Origin: CAWCKS01 sp963796195
GTDB lineage: Bacteria > Pseudomonadota > Alphaproteobacteria > Rhizobiales > Xanthobacteraceae
Reading direction: 5' to 3'
DNA: 64,000 nucleotides
Assembly: GCA_963796195.1 (NCBI GenBank)
Contig: CAWCKS010000012.1
Location: 164,445-228,444 of the forward strand
The translations under genes and the position numbers were made by a program. The notes under the pieces are model-generated. The model saw nothing but the letters and a program-made list of their open reading frames with translations, was not told the origin of the DNA and searched no databases. Within the stretch, counting starts at the first letter, position 1; every line of letters begins with the position of its first letter. This document shows, piece by piece, positions 45,384 through 54,370 of this stretch.

Positions 45384-46585
45384 TCAGGCGACGGCCTTCG
45401 CCTCCCTCAAGCGCGTGATATCAGCGGCAGTATAACCATACTCGCGCAGGATTTCGTCGGTGTGCTGGCCGATGCCAGGCGCCGCATCCGGCGCACGCTT
45501 GGTCTCGCCGTCGACCTGGAACGGCGAGCTCACCGTCTCGGCGGAACCGTCGGCGACGCGGACGATGGCGCCGGCATGGCGTGCCTGCTCGTCTTCGACA
45601 ATGTCATCGAGCGTGCCGACCACGCCAAATGTGATGCCGGCATCATCAAGGATTTTGCGCCATCCGGGCAGTGTCCTTCTCGGCAAACAGCTTGTCGAAG
45701 ATCGCGATCAACTCCGGCGAATGCTTTTGCCGCTCAGGCTGCAGGTGGAAGCGCGGAATCAGGTCGGAAAGTCCAATGGCCTCCATGAACGGCGCGAACT
45801 GCCTGGCCTCGTTCACCATCGACAGGATGAACCAGCGATGATCCTTGCAGCGGTAGGAGTTGCTCAGGGGATTGATGGTGTGGGTGCGCGGCGGCCGCGG
45901 CGGAAACTCGCTGCCGATCAGTTTGGCTTGCACGAAGTAGCTGTTCGACCATAGCCCGTTGGCAACCAGCGACGACGACACCTGGCCGCCCTTGCCGGTG
46001 CGCTCGCGGCGGTACAGCGCGGTCATGATCGCACCATAGAGCGCCATAGCACTCGGATGGTCGCCCATGCCGGGCGCCGAGCGCGCCGGTGTCGCCTCGG
46101 CATCGGGCCGCACCACGTCCATCAGGCCGGAGCGCGCCCAGTAAGCGGTGGAGTCGAAGCCGGTCTTTTCGGCTTCCGGACCCGTCTCGCCATAGGCCGT
46201 GAACGAAGCGTAGATCAACCGCGGATTTAAGGGCGCGAGGTCTTTGAAAGCGGTCTTCAGCCGCCGCCGGACCGGGAGCGGCATGTTGGTGATAAAAATG
46301 TCAGCCGTCTTCACCAGCCGCTGCAGCACGTCGTGGCCGCCGGGCGCCTTGAGGTCGAGCGCGAGCCCGCGCTTGTTGCGCGAATCCAGCATCCAGGCGT
46401 AGTCGCGTGTCGACTTCGGCGAGCCGGGCCGGCGTGTGCAGCGAACGATACAGATCGCCTTCGCCGGGCGGTTCGATCTTGATGACGTCGGCGCCGAAGT
46501 CGCTCAGCACCGTCGCAGCCGCAGGCGCTGCGATGAAGCTCGCGCAGTCGATCACTTTCAGCCCGGCGAACAGGCCTTCGGCCAT
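45384..46585 (-). CDS. Class III CoA-transferase (CaiB/BaiF/Frc family), copy 2, two frameshifts
   Basis: 399 residues after two repairs, the same length as copy 1 and clearly its tandem paralogue (GLKVIDCASFIAAPAAATVL, NKRGLALDLKAPGG, ADIFITNMPLPVRRRL, TGFDSTAYWARSGLMDVV). One extra base near 46430 breaks the frame after SLHT; the correct continuation is RPGSPKSTRDYAWMLDSR. Another near 45664 follows DTAR; the continuation is WRKILDDAGITFGVVGTL. Two paralogues beside each other suggest two CoA-exchange steps or a heteromeric enzyme. Confidence 0.88.
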
Positions 46586-46606
46586 GGTGTCCTTTCCGTT
46601 TCTAAT

Positions 46607-46732
46607 GGCCGTGACTTGACCCGGCCATCCATCATCTGGAAGAATCTTTTGAAGAAAGCATGGACCCGCGAGTCCAAGCCCGCGTGGTGGTTACGATCGG
46701 GCTCGCTCGTGCAGCGAAGCCCGGAATGACAG
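46607..46732. repeat. Degenerate intergenic repeat
   Basis: GGCCGTGACTTGACCCGGCC and TGGACCCGCGAGTCCAAGCC followed by GCAGCGAAGCCCGGAATGAC resemble partial copies of GCCGGG...ATGACA palindromic elements such as 48475-48596 and 55638-55722. Boundaries are uncertain. Confidence 0.4.
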
Positions 46733-46746
46733 GAGCGTGGTTTGAC

Positions 46747-47886
46747 TCACCTTACATTCGAGAACACGATCGTGCCGGACGCCGCGAACATGCCGCCGAC
46801 GCCGTGGCAGACCGAGATCTTGGCGTTCGGCACCTGCGCCGCGGCCTTGCCGCGCATCTGCCGCACGCTCTCCTGCAGGGCGTACATGCCGTACATGCCC
46901 GAGTGCATGTAGGAAAGGCCGCCGCCATTGGTGTTCAGCGGCAGCTTGCCGCCCGGCCGCGTGTTGCCGTCGGCGATGAACTTGCCGGTCTCCTCATGCG
47001 GCATGAAGCCGAGGTCGCCGAGGCCATACAGCGGCAGGTGCGCGAACGCGTCGTAGATCATCAGGTGATCGACATCCTTGTGCGCGATGCCGGCTTCCTT
47101 GAACGCCAAAGGACCCGCCACCTTGAACGCGCGCGAGGAGTTGAAGGTCTCCATCTGCGAGACCATCGGCGTCTCCACGCTCTCGCCGGTGCCAAGAATG
47201 TAGACCGGCTTGTTCGGGAAATCCTTGGCACGATCGGCCGAAGTCAGGATCAGCGCACCGCCGCCGTCGGTGACGAGGCAGCACTGCAGGATGCGGAACG
47301 GGTAGGCGATCATCCGCGAGTTCAGCACGTCGGCAACCGTGATCGGCTCCTTCATGGTGGCGCGCGGATTTTTCGCCGCCCACTCGCGCTGCACCACGGA
47401 GACCATCGCCATCTGCTCTTGCGTGATGCCGTGGGTCTTGAGGTAACGCAGCACGGGGATCGTGAACATCGACGGCGGGCCAGCCACGCCGAACGGATTT
47501 TCGAACTGTCCGTTCAGGCTTTCCGCGCTGACACCGCGCGGTGTGCGGCCGATGTTCGACTTGCCGCTTTCGGCATGGGTGATCAGCACGGTCTTGCACA
47601 GACCCGCCTCGATCGCCGCCGCCGCATGGCGGACGTGGATCATGAACGAGCAGCCGCCGACCGAGGTGTTGTCGACCCAGGTCGGGGTGATGCCGAGGTA
47701 ATGACAGATCTGCTGCGGCGTCTCGACCGCGGTGGCAAACCCGTCGATGTCCTTGATGGTAAGGCCAGCGTCGGCGAGCGCGTTCAGCGCCGCGTCCGCG
47801 TGCAGCTGGATCTGCGACACGTCGGGGATGACGCCAAGCTTGGTGGTTTCGGCCGCACCGACGACGGCCACCTGATTTCTACGCAT
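46747..47886 (-). CDS. Thiolase/SCP2-type acetyl-CoA acetyltransferase-like protein
   Basis: 379 residues. It has the thiolase fold of the SCP2-thiolase-like group: RRNQVAVVGAAETTKLG at the start, SVGGCSFMIHVRHAAAAIEA (nucleophile region), NTNGGGLSYMHSGMYGMYAL (His region) and the end SVCHGVGGMFAASGTIVF. The Cys of GGCS may lie one position from the canonical nucleophile, so activity as a thiolase is uncertain. It is paired 5 bases away with a DUF35 gene. In steroid side-chain degradation Ltp2 and a DUF35 protein form an aldolase, so a retro-aldol role is an alternative. Confidence 0.87.
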   Translation of the reverse strand: MRRNQVAVVGAAETTKLGVIPDVSQIQLHADAALNALADAGLTIKDIDGFATAVETPQQICHYLGITPTWVDNTSVGGCSFMIHVRHAAAAIEAGLCKTVLITHAESGKSNIGRTPRGVSAESLNGQFENPFGVAGPPSMFTIPVLRYLKTHGITQEQMAMVSVVQREWAAKNPRATMKEPITVADVLNSRMIAYPFRILQCCLVTDGGGALILTSADRAKDFPNKPVYILGTGESVETPMVSQMETFNSSRAFKVAGPLAFKEAGIAHKDVDHLMIYDAFAHLPLYGLGDLGFMPHEETGKFIADGNTRPGGKLPLNTNGGGLSYMHSGMYGMYALQESVRQMRGKAAAQVPNAKISVCHGVGGMFAASGTIVFSNVR

Positions 47887-47891
47887 GGTGG

Positions 47892-48302
47892 TTATCCCTT
47901 CGCCGGTACGAACAATGGAAGCGTGATCTTGTCGTCAAGTTTCTCGAACTTGACCTGCACCTTCATGTCGAGCTGCAGCGCCTCGGGCGTCTGCGGGCAA
48001 TCGACGATGTTGGTCATCATGCGGACCCCTTCGTCGAGCTCGACCACCGCGATCGAGTAGGGCGGCGTGAAGCCCGGCACCGGCCGGTGATGGATCACGT
48101 AGGAATAAAGAAAACCCTTGCCGCTCGCCTTGAACACGGTGACCTCGCGGTTGCCGCAGGCCGGGCAGAACGGGCGCGGCGGGAAGTAGGCCTTCGCGCA
48201 CTTGTTGCAGCGCTGCAGGCGCAGCTCTCCGGCATTGGTGCCGTCCCAGAAATGCTGGGTTTCCGGCGTCGGTTTCGGACGCGCGCGTTGCGGTTCGGGC
48301 AT
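47892..48302 (-). CDS. DUF35 Zn-ribbon/OB-fold protein, partner of the thiolase-like gene
   Basis: 136 residues from the ATG at 48302 with GGGAG upstream. The N-terminal rubredoxin-like zinc ribbon has two CxxC pairs (LQRCNKCAKAYFPPRPFCPACGN split as CNKC and CPAC) and is followed by the OB-fold GFLYSYVIHHRPVPGFTPPY and SIAVVELDEG. These proteins bind acyl-CoA and form complexes with SCP2-thiolase-like enzymes. It is first in a two-gene operon with the thiolase-like gene. Confidence 0.92.
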   Translation of the reverse strand: MPEPQRARPKPTPETQHFWDGTNAGELRLQRCNKCAKAYFPPRPFCPACGNREVTVFKASGKGFLYSYVIHHRPVPGFTPPYSIAVVELDEGVRMMTNIVDCPQTPEALQLDMKVQVKFEKLDDKITLPLFVPAKG

Positions 48303-48474
48303 GGTGTGCAAGTCTCCCTGACGATTGATTGATTGATTGAGCGGAAGGTTCCGGCTCTCTTGCTTGTTGATCGTGGCATTTACCCACGTTGCGCGCGAGC
48401 GGTCCAGTGGCCTGCTCCGCCCCTGGCGCAGGCGGACTATGCGGAGATGACGTTGGGCACAAGACCATCCGCCT

Positions 48475-48596
48475 TGTCATCGCCGGACTTGTTCCGGCGA
48501 TCTCGCTTAGGTGAGCAGCGTTCCTGATCGAGGTCACCGGGACATAGGCGAGCGAAGCGACGCCGTTCTTCGAACGGACAAGCCCGGTGACGACAA
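48475..48596. repeat. Palindromic intergenic repeat (TGTCATCGCCGGACTTGTTCCGGCGAT type)
   Basis: A hairpin TCATCGCCGGACTTGTTCCG then GCGAT at 48477-48501 is followed at 48571-48595 by GAACGGACAAGCCCGGTGAC then GACA, its degraded inverse. The element lies within a 305-bp gap (48303-48607), which also carries a (GATT)4 tract at 48323-48340. It sits between the MFS gene end and the DUF35 gene. Confidence 0.65.
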
Positions 48597-48607
48597 AATG
48601 AATTCGC

Positions 48608-49867
48608 TCACGCCTTCTGCAGCGATTCCTCTTCCGCTGTCTCCGGCAAATCCTCCTCCACCTCGCCATGCATACGGTCGACCTTGCGCAACTCCGGGAA
48701 CAGGGCCGATGCGGCAGCGACCACAATCAGCGTGCCAATGCCGCCGACGACGGCCGCGGGCGCAGCCCCAATCAGGCTGGCGACGAGGCCACTCTCGAAG
48801 CTGCCGAGCTGGTTCGAGGCGCCGACGAAGATCGACGACACCGCCGAGACCCGGCCGCGCATCTCGTCGGGGGTTGCGATCTGCACCAGCGTCTGCCGCA
48901 CCACGATCGAAACCATGTCGCAGCCGCCGAGCGCGATCAACGCGATGAACGACAGCCAGAAATCCTGCGACAGCCCGAACACGATCGTCGCAATTCCAAA
49001 GCCCGCCACCGCCGTGAGCATCACCGCGCCGGCGTGGCGGCGGATTGGCAGTTGCGTCAACGCCACGCCGACGATGAGGCCGCCGAGCGTCGGCCCCGAG
49101 CGCAGTACGCCGAGGGCGCCGGGGCCGACATGCAGAATATCGCGCGCAAAGATCGGCAGCAGCGACGCCACGCCGCCGAGCAGTACCGCAAACAGGTCGA
49201 GCGAGATCGCGCCAAGCACGATGCGGTTGGCGCGCACATAGCTCAAGCCGGCGAACGCCTTCTGCAGCGGGGAGGCGCCGTCGTTTTGCCGCGGCGTCCG
49301 CGGCGCCTTCACGGTGTACATCAGCATTGCTGCCAGCAGCGGCAGCGTTGCGAGCAGAAGAAAAATGCCGTCGTCGAGGGCGGCGTAAGCGAAGCCGCCG
49401 ATCGCCGGCCCGATCATCGCCGCGAACTGCATCGACGATGACGAGAACGCGACGGCTTGCGGGAATTGTTCCCGCGGAACCAGCGTGGGTAGCAGCGACC
49501 CGGTCGACGGCAGCGCGAACGAGCGCGCCGAGCCGACGATCAGCACCATGGCGTAGACCGGCCAGATCGAGGTGTACCAGTGCACGCAGGCATAGAGCCC
49601 GGCCGCGCCCAGCGCCTGCACGGTCTGCGAGATCATCACCACCTTGCGGCGGTCGTAGTGATCGGCGGCGTAGCCGGCAACGGTGAGCAGCGGGATCGAC
49701 GGGATGAACTGCACGAGCCCGATCAGGCCGAGGCTCAGCGCGCTGCCGGTCTTGCCATACACGAACCAGCCGAGCGCCACGGCCTGGATCATCAGCGCCG
49801 ACGTCACCAGCACGCGCACCAGGATGAAGCGGATCAGGATCGGTTCGCGGTAGACGTGCTCAGTCAT
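48608..49867 (-). CDS. MFS transporter, EntS/MFS_3-like
   Basis: 419 residues with the MFS_3 pattern: FILVRVLVTSALMIQAVALG, then GLVQFIPSIPLLTVAGYAAD with motif A DHYDRRKVVM, PSTGSLLPTLVPREQFPQAV and FARDILHVGPGALGVLRSGP. Proteins of this group include siderophore exporters and multidrug pumps. The acidic tail EVEEDLPETAEEE is unusual. No gene near it indicates a siderophore. Confidence 0.87.
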   Translation of the reverse strand: MTEHVYREPILIRFILVRVLVTSALMIQAVALGWFVYGKTGSALSLGLIGLVQFIPSIPLLTVAGYAADHYDRRKVVMISQTVQALGAAGLYACVHWYTSIWPVYAMVLIVGSARSFALPSTGSLLPTLVPREQFPQAVAFSSSSMQFAAMIGPAIGGFAYAALDDGIFLLLATLPLLAAMLMYTVKAPRTPRQNDGASPLQKAFAGLSYVRANRIVLGAISLDLFAVLLGGVASLLPIFARDILHVGPGALGVLRSGPTLGGLIVGVALTQLPIRRHAGAVMLTAVAGFGIATIVFGLSQDFWLSFIALIALGGCDMVSIVVRQTLVQIATPDEMRGRVSAVSSIFVGASNQLGSFESGLVASLIGAAPAAVVGGIGTLIVVAAASALFPELRKVDRMHGEVEEDLPETAEEESLQKA

Positions 49868-49908
49868 TCTCTTCTGTTGTTTGTCGAAGCAGCTGCCCCA
49901 AACCCGGC

Positions 49909-50047
49909 GTCGTCCCCGCGCAGGCGGGGACCCATACGCCGCAGCAGACCTGAGACGACGGGCGGCAGTGACTCAGCATTGTTCTGACAGACGCCGAGCC
50001 AACCAACAAACACAGGGGTTATGGGTCCCCGCTTTCGCGAGGACGAC
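49909..50047. repeat. Composite repeat B (same family as 42401-42534)
   Basis: Left arm GTCGTCCCCGCGCAGGCGGG at 49909-49928, then GACCCATACGCCGCAGC; right arm ATGGGTCCCCGCTTTCGCGA then GGACGAC at 50021-50047. The orientation (CCGCAG next to the left arm) is as in copy A. Its right end, from CAAACACAGGGGTTATGGGT, is nearly the inverse of the left end of the copy at 54371. Confidence 0.85.
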
Positions 50048-50082
50048 ACTGTCATCGTGGCGATGACTCACTCACAAACGAG

Positions 50083-51396
50083 CTACTTCGCCGCCGCCTT
50101 GGCGCCGTGCTTGTCGGGATCCTCGGCAAACACCTTTGCCGCCGCGGCATAGGCCTGCGCGTTGGCGCGCTGCTGCGGCGTGGCGTTGCCTTCTTCCGCG
50201 ACCTTGCGGCCCAGCGCAATAAACGTCGGGATGTCGGCGTCGGCCAGCGGCTTCATGCCTTTCTTGCGCGCCATCGCCTTCTCGACATAGGGCGCAAGGT
50301 CCGCGGCCTTCTTCTTCGCCCGCTCGGCCTCGCGCGCCTTGAAATCGGGCAGCACATCCTTTGCGAACAGCTCGAGCGATTCGCAGATGTGCTGGTGCTT
50401 GTTGCGGCCGCCCTGCTGGATGAACACCGCCTGGTCGACGCCGGATTCCTCGAACAGTCTGAGATGTGTGCGAAGGTCATCGGGCGTGCCGATGCCGTGC
50501 TCGGCGCCGGCCGGCGGCAGCGCCGCGCGCGCCTTCTCAAAATTGTTCCAGATGTTGGTGCGGCCCGGCTTGTGCTCGCCGAACACGTAGTGGTGCGCGA
50601 GCCCGTAGCGGAAGAAGCGCAGGCCGTCTTCGCCGCGGCGCTTGGCCTCCTCGGCATCCGGATGGATCGAGAAGCCGGTCACCATCGCGACGTTCGGGTT
50701 CACCGTGTGCCCGATCGGCGTGCACTCGTTCTTGAAGATCGCGTAGTAGTCGTCGACCCATTGCTTGGCTTCGCGCGGATCGACGAAGGCAAAGGTGAGC
50801 GCGCCGATGCCGAGCTTCGCCGCAAGCTTGATGGTCTCGCGGTTGGAGCACGCGACCCACAACGGCGGGTGCGGCTTCTGCACCGGCTTCGGCACGATGT
50901 TGCGGCAGGGCATCTCGAAAAAGTCGCCCTTGTAGCCGGGGTAAGGATTCATCGCGAGCATGTTGGCACATTGCTCGACGCCCTCGAACCACATCCGCCG
51001 CTTCTCGTCCTTGTCGAAGCCGACGTTGAAGCCGCCGAGCTCCATGATCGAGGCGCTCTCGCCGGTGCCGAACTCGACGCGGCCGTTGGAGACGAGGTCG
51101 AGGGTCGCGATGCGCTCCGCAACGCGCGCCGGGTGATTGTACTTCGGTGCCATCAGGCAGATGCCGTGGCCCAGCCTGATCTGCTTGGTGCGCTGTGAGC
51201 AGGCGGCGAGGAAGACTTCCGGCGCCGAGGAGTGCGAATACTCTTCGAGAAAATGATGCTCGACCTCCCAGGCGTAGTCGATGCCGAGCTTGTCGGCGAG
51301 TTCGACCTGGTCGAGCGCTTCCTGAAACAGGCGCTGTTCGTCGCCGTCATTCCACGGCCGCGGCAATTGATGCTCGTAAAAGATGCCGAATTTCAT
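50083..51396 (-). CDS. LLM-class flavin-dependent oxidoreductase, 437 aa
   Basis: Luciferase-like TIM-barrel protein: MKFGIFYEHQLPRPWNDGDE, ADKLGIDYAWEVEHHFLEEY, QIRLGHGICLMAPKYNHPAR and the cofactor loop TLDLVSNGRVEFGTGESASI. A C-terminal extension rich in Lys/Ala (AREAERAKKKAADLAPYVE) follows the barrel. It may hydroxylate or cleave the substrate of the adjacent binding-protein, hydrolase and amidohydrolase genes, from which it is divergent. It is only distantly like the LLM protein at 29733. Confidence 0.92.
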   Translation of the reverse strand: MKFGIFYEHQLPRPWNDGDEQRLFQEALDQVELADKLGIDYAWEVEHHFLEEYSHSSAPEVFLAACSQRTKQIRLGHGICLMAPKYNHPARVAERIATLDLVSNGRVEFGTGESASIMELGGFNVGFDKDEKRRMWFEGVEQCANMLAMNPYPGYKGDFFEMPCRNIVPKPVQKPHPPLWVACSNRETIKLAAKLGIGALTFAFVDPREAKQWVDDYYAIFKNECTPIGHTVNPNVAMVTGFSIHPDAEEAKRRGEDGLRFFRYGLAHHYVFGEHKPGRTNIWNNFEKARAALPPAGAEHGIGTPDDLRTHLRLFEESGVDQAVFIQQGGRNKHQHICESLELFAKDVLPDFKAREAERAKKKAADLAPYVEKAMARKKGMKPLADADIPTFIALGRKVAEEGNATPQQRANAQAYAAAAKVFAEDPDKHGAKAAAK

Positions 51397-51521
51397 GGGC
51401 GGATCCTCTTGATCTTATCGTTGTTGTTGTAGCCGTCGTTCGTTGCAACGATTTGTCCCGCGGATGCGGCTCTTCGGCAAGCGCGATTTTTGCGGTGGGG
51501 CGTGCATTTTCAATCGTTGTG

Positions 51522-51545
51522 GTCGTCCCGCGTCGCGGGGACGAC
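51522..51545. repeat. Solo arm of the GTCGTCCC palindrome
   Basis: GTCGTCCCGCGTCGCGGGGA followed by CGAC is a single hairpin arm of the composite repeat family, here without the CCGCAG interior or second arm. It lies in the divergent gap between the LLM gene and the Bug gene. Confidence 0.6.
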
Positions 51546-51670
51546 GGTTGATTTCCTGGCGCGCGTCTTGCGTATAAATCGCTTTGTCAAAGACCTAAAA
51601 CCGGCAACAATGGCGTCAACAACGCCGGCCCGATCGCCGGCTAACGAGAACAATGGGAGGTCTTGCAGTG

Positions 51671-52639
51671 ATGAAACGGTTTCTTGCGCTTGCTGCGGTG
51701 ACGGCGACGCTGGTGGCGCCGACGCTTGCCGGCGCCGAAGATTATCCGGTGCGGCCGATCAAGCTGGTCAACCCGTTCCCGGCGGGCGGGCCGGCCGACA
51801 TCATCGCGCGCACCGTCGGCCAGAAGATGTCGGAGATTCTTGGCCAGCCAATCGTGGTCGAAAGCCACGCTGGCGCGGCCGGCATCACCGGCGTCGATTT
51901 CGTCGCCAAGGCGGCCCCCGACGGTTACGTGATCGGCATCTCCAGCCCCGGCGCGCTCGCGATCAATCCGAGTGTGCAGACCACGATGCCGTACAACGTG
52001 CAGAAGGACCTCGCGCCGGTCAGCCTCGTCGTGCGCGTGCCGGAGATCGTCGTCGTCGGATCGAAGGTGCCGGCCAAGACGCTGCCGGAATTCATTGCCT
52101 ATGCGAAAGAGAAGAATGGTGCACTGAATTTCGGCTCGACCGGACCGGGCGGCATGCCGCACCTTGCCGCAGAGCTGCTGCTGCTCAAGGCCGGCATCAA
52201 GGCGACGCATGTGCCGTATAAGGGCGCGGCGCCGGCAGTGAACGATCTGCTCGGCAACCAGATCGATTTCATGTTCGCCGACATTCCGATCCTGCTGCCG
52301 CACATCAAGGCCGGCACGTTTGCGGCGCTGGCGATCGGCAGCACCAAGCGCTCACCCGCGCTGCCCGATCTGAAGACCACGGTCGAGCAGGGCTTTCCCG
52401 ACGTGCTCGCCGACAACTGGTACGGCATGATCGTGCCGGCGGCGACGCCGCCCGCGATCATCGCCAAGCTCAACACCGTGGTGAATCAGGCGCTGAAGGA
52501 TCAGGGCGTGATCGACAGGCTCGCGGTGCAGGGCATCACCGCGGAAGGCTCGACGCCGGAGGAGCTCGCCGCACTGATCGCGTCGGAAACCAAGCGCTGG
52601 GGCGACGTGATCCGCCAGGCCGGCATCAAGATCGAGTAA
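51671..52639 (+). CDS. Bug/TctC-family tripartite tricarboxylate transporter substrate-binding protein
   Basis: 322 residues with a signal peptide (KRFLALAAVTATLVAPTLAG; cleavage near AEDYP). The start is the ATG at 51671, 9 bases after GGGAGGTC. Bug signatures are YPVRPIKLVNPFPAGGPADI, VVESHAGAAGITG, GYVIGISSPGALAINPS, and VPYKGAAPAVNDLLGNQIDF. Bug proteins bind carboxylates or aromatic acids in the periplasm. The TctA and TctB membrane subunits are not nearby, as is common for Bug genes. The adjacent hydrolase and SDR genes suggest uptake of their substrate. Confidence 0.93.
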   Translation: MKRFLALAAVTATLVAPTLAGAEDYPVRPIKLVNPFPAGGPADIIARTVGQKMSEILGQPIVVESHAGAAGITGVDFVAKAAPDGYVIGISSPGALAINPSVQTTMPYNVQKDLAPVSLVVRVPEIVVVGSKVPAKTLPEFIAYAKEKNGALNFGSTGPGGMPHLAAELLLLKAGIKATHVPYKGAAPAVNDLLGNQIDFMFADIPILLPHIKAGTFAALAIGSTKRSPALPDLKTTVEQGFPDVLADNWYGMIVPAATPPAIIAKLNTVVNQALKDQGVIDRLAVQGITAEGSTPEELAALIASETKRWGDVIRQAGIKIE

Positions 52640-52643
52640 AGAA

Positions 52644-53435
52644 ATGATCAACTGGCATCAGGGAGCCGCAAGGCTCCGCTACGCGCGCGACGGCGAGAAC
52701 GGGCCAAGTGTCGTGTTGATTCACGAGCTCGGCGGCAGCCTCGACAGCTGGGACGGCGTCGTCACGGCGCTCGACAAGGATTTTCGCATCCTGCGCTACG
52801 ACATGCGGGGCGCCGGCCAATCCGAGACTCCGGCCAAGGGCTTTGCGCTCGATGACTGGATCGAGGACCTTCACGATTTGCTCGCCGCGACAAAATTGCC
52901 GCCGCCCTATCATCTTGTCGGCGGCGCGGTCGGCGCGTTGATCGCGACCGGTTCCGCGCTGAAACATCCGCAACAACTGGCCAGCGTTACGCTGCTTGCC
53001 GCCGCGCTCGGCGCCAGCCCGGCGCGGCGCGAGGAAATGATTTCGCGCACCAAAGTCGTGTTGGAAAAGGGCATGGCCGAGATCACCGATGCCGCGCTGG
53101 AGAAATCGTATCCGCCGTCCGTCCGGCACGATCCCGCACGCTTCGCGCGCTTCCGCGAGGGCATGCTGCGCGCCAATGTGCAGGGCTATGTCTACTGCAA
53201 CCTGGTGCTGGCGAACACCAATCTGGAGGGGCGCCTGCCCGAGCTGAAGGTGCCGACGCAGTTCATTGCCGGCGTGCATGATCCTCTGCGCACGCCCGCG
53301 ATCGTCTCGGACCTCGCCGCAAAAGTGCCCGGCGCAAAATACGAAGCCGTCAACTCCGGTCACTTCATGCACGTGCAGACGCCTGAGCTCGTGGCCGACA
53401 AGATCCGCGCGTTCGTGAAAGCGCATGTGAAATAG
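52644..53435 (+). CDS. Alpha/beta hydrolase, 3-oxoadipate enol-lactonase-like
   Basis: 263 residues. The fold is evident from VVLIHELGGSLDSWDGVVTA (oxyanion region), LRYDMRGAGQSETPAKG and the nucleophile elbow. The elbow reads HLVGGAVGALIATGSAL, with Gly or Ala where Ser is expected in G-x-S-x-G. That suggests a non-canonical nucleophile or inactive hydrolase, and it should be viewed against a proper alignment. The acid FIAGVHDPLRTP and the catalytic His in NSGHFMHVQTPE are present. It begins 4 bases after the Bug gene and is probably co-transcribed. Confidence 0.85.
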   Translation: MINWHQGAARLRYARDGENGPSVVLIHELGGSLDSWDGVVTALDKDFRILRYDMRGAGQSETPAKGFALDDWIEDLHDLLAATKLPPPYHLVGGAVGALIATGSALKHPQQLASVTLLAAALGASPARREEMISRTKVVLEKGMAEITDAALEKSYPPSVRHDPARFARFREGMLRANVQGYVYCNLVLANTNLEGRLPELKVPTQFIAGVHDPLRTPAIVSDLAAKVPGAKYEAVNSGHFMHVQTPELVADKIRAFVKAHVK

Positions 53436-53444
53436 GGTCGGCTT

Positions 53445-53526
53445 GTAGGATAGGTAGAGCGAAGCGAAACCCATCGCTCTCCTTCGGCTGTCATTGATGG
53501 GTTTCGCTGCGCTCAACCCATCCTAC
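53445..53526. repeat. Palindromic intergenic repeat (GTAGGAT...ATCCTAC type)
   Basis: GTAGGATAGGTAGAGCGAAG then CGAAACCCATC at 53445-53475 pairs with GATGGGTTTCGCTGCGCTCA then ACCCATCCTAC at 53496-53526. Long near-perfect stem with a 20-base loop. It sits between the hydrolase and SDR genes on the same strand. Confidence 0.8.
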
Positions 53527-53550
53527 GAGCAACACTCAGGAGCCAAAACA

Positions 53551-54351
53551 ATGCCAGGCCGTCTCGCAGGCAAGGTCGCACTCATCACCGGCGCCGGCTG
53601 CGTCGGGCCGGGCTGGGGCAACGGCCGCGCCGAATGCGTGCTGTTCGCGCAGGAAGGCGCAAAGATCTTTGCCGTCGACCGCGACATGAGCCAGATGGAC
53701 GAGACCATCGGGCGGTTGAAGCAGGCCGGCGCCGATTTTGCGGTTCACTCCTGCGACGTCACCGACTCGAAGCAGGTCGCGGCGATGGTCGAGGCCTGCA
53801 TCGCCCGCTTCGGCCGCATCGACATCCTCGTCAACAATGTCGGCGGCTCGGCACCCGGCGGTCCGGTCGAGATGGCGGAGGAGGCGTGGGACGCCCAGGT
53901 TGATCTCAACCTCAAGAGTATTTTTCTGACTTGCAAACACGTCATTCCGATCATGGAGGTGCACGGCGGTGGTGCGATCGTCAACACCGCCTCGGCCTCG
54001 GGCGTGCGTTACACCGGCGCCGCGCAGGTTGCGTACGCCGCCTGCAAAGCCGGCGTGATCCAGTTCTCCAAGGTGGTCGCGGTGCAGTACGCGCCGAAAA
54101 AAATCCGGGTGAACACGCTGGTGCCCGGGCAATTGCACACGCCGATGGTTGAGGCCCGGCTCGCCAGGACGCGCGCCGGCGGCGACGTCGAGAAGCTCTT
54201 GGCCCAGCGCCAGTCGCGCATTCCCCTGGGCTTCATGGGCGACGGCCGTGACACGGCGAATGCCGCGCTCTACCTCGCCTCCGACGAAGCGCGCTTCGTC
54301 ACCGGCACCGAGATTGTGCTCGATGGCGGCATGACGGCGCGGTGTGACTAG
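53551..54351 (+). CDS. Short-chain dehydrogenase/reductase
   Basis: 266 residues from the ATG at 53551. The cofactor motif is ALITGAGCVGPGWGNGRAEC, a variant longer glycine-rich loop, then NNVGGSAPGGPVEMAEEAW. The catalytic Ser is in NTASASGVRYTG and the Tyr/Lys in YAACKAGVIQFS. It ends GTEIVLDGGMTARCD. It probably oxidises an alcohol or reduces a ketone in the route shared with the upstream hydrolase. Confidence 0.9.
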   Translation: MPGRLAGKVALITGAGCVGPGWGNGRAECVLFAQEGAKIFAVDRDMSQMDETIGRLKQAGADFAVHSCDVTDSKQVAAMVEACIARFGRIDILVNNVGGSAPGGPVEMAEEAWDAQVDLNLKSIFLTCKHVIPIMEVHGGGAIVNTASASGVRYTGAAQVAYAACKAGVIQFSKVVAVQYAPKKIRVNTLVPGQLHTPMVEARLARTRAGGDVEKLLAQRQSRIPLGFMGDGRDTANAALYLASDEARFVTGTEIVLDGGMTARCD

Positions 54352-54370
54352 GGCGGAGCAACAGCATCCG

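Noticed and set aside
46747..47886. Thiolase-like gene judged inactive because the nucleophile Cys is missing
   Set aside because: A Cys is present within one position of the expected site, and the C-terminal CHG and His regions are present, so inactivity cannot be claimed by eye.
46660..48060. A 466-codon open frame on the plus strand opposite the thiolase-like gene
   Set aside because: Antisense shadow with Arg/His/Asp-rich composition; the minus strand carries a thiolase-type protein and a DUF35 protein with clear motifs and RBSs.
48323..48340. Four GATT units and a partial fifth
   Set aside because: A short simple repeat just upstream of a small gene; too short to interpret, possibly phase-variable but no evidence.
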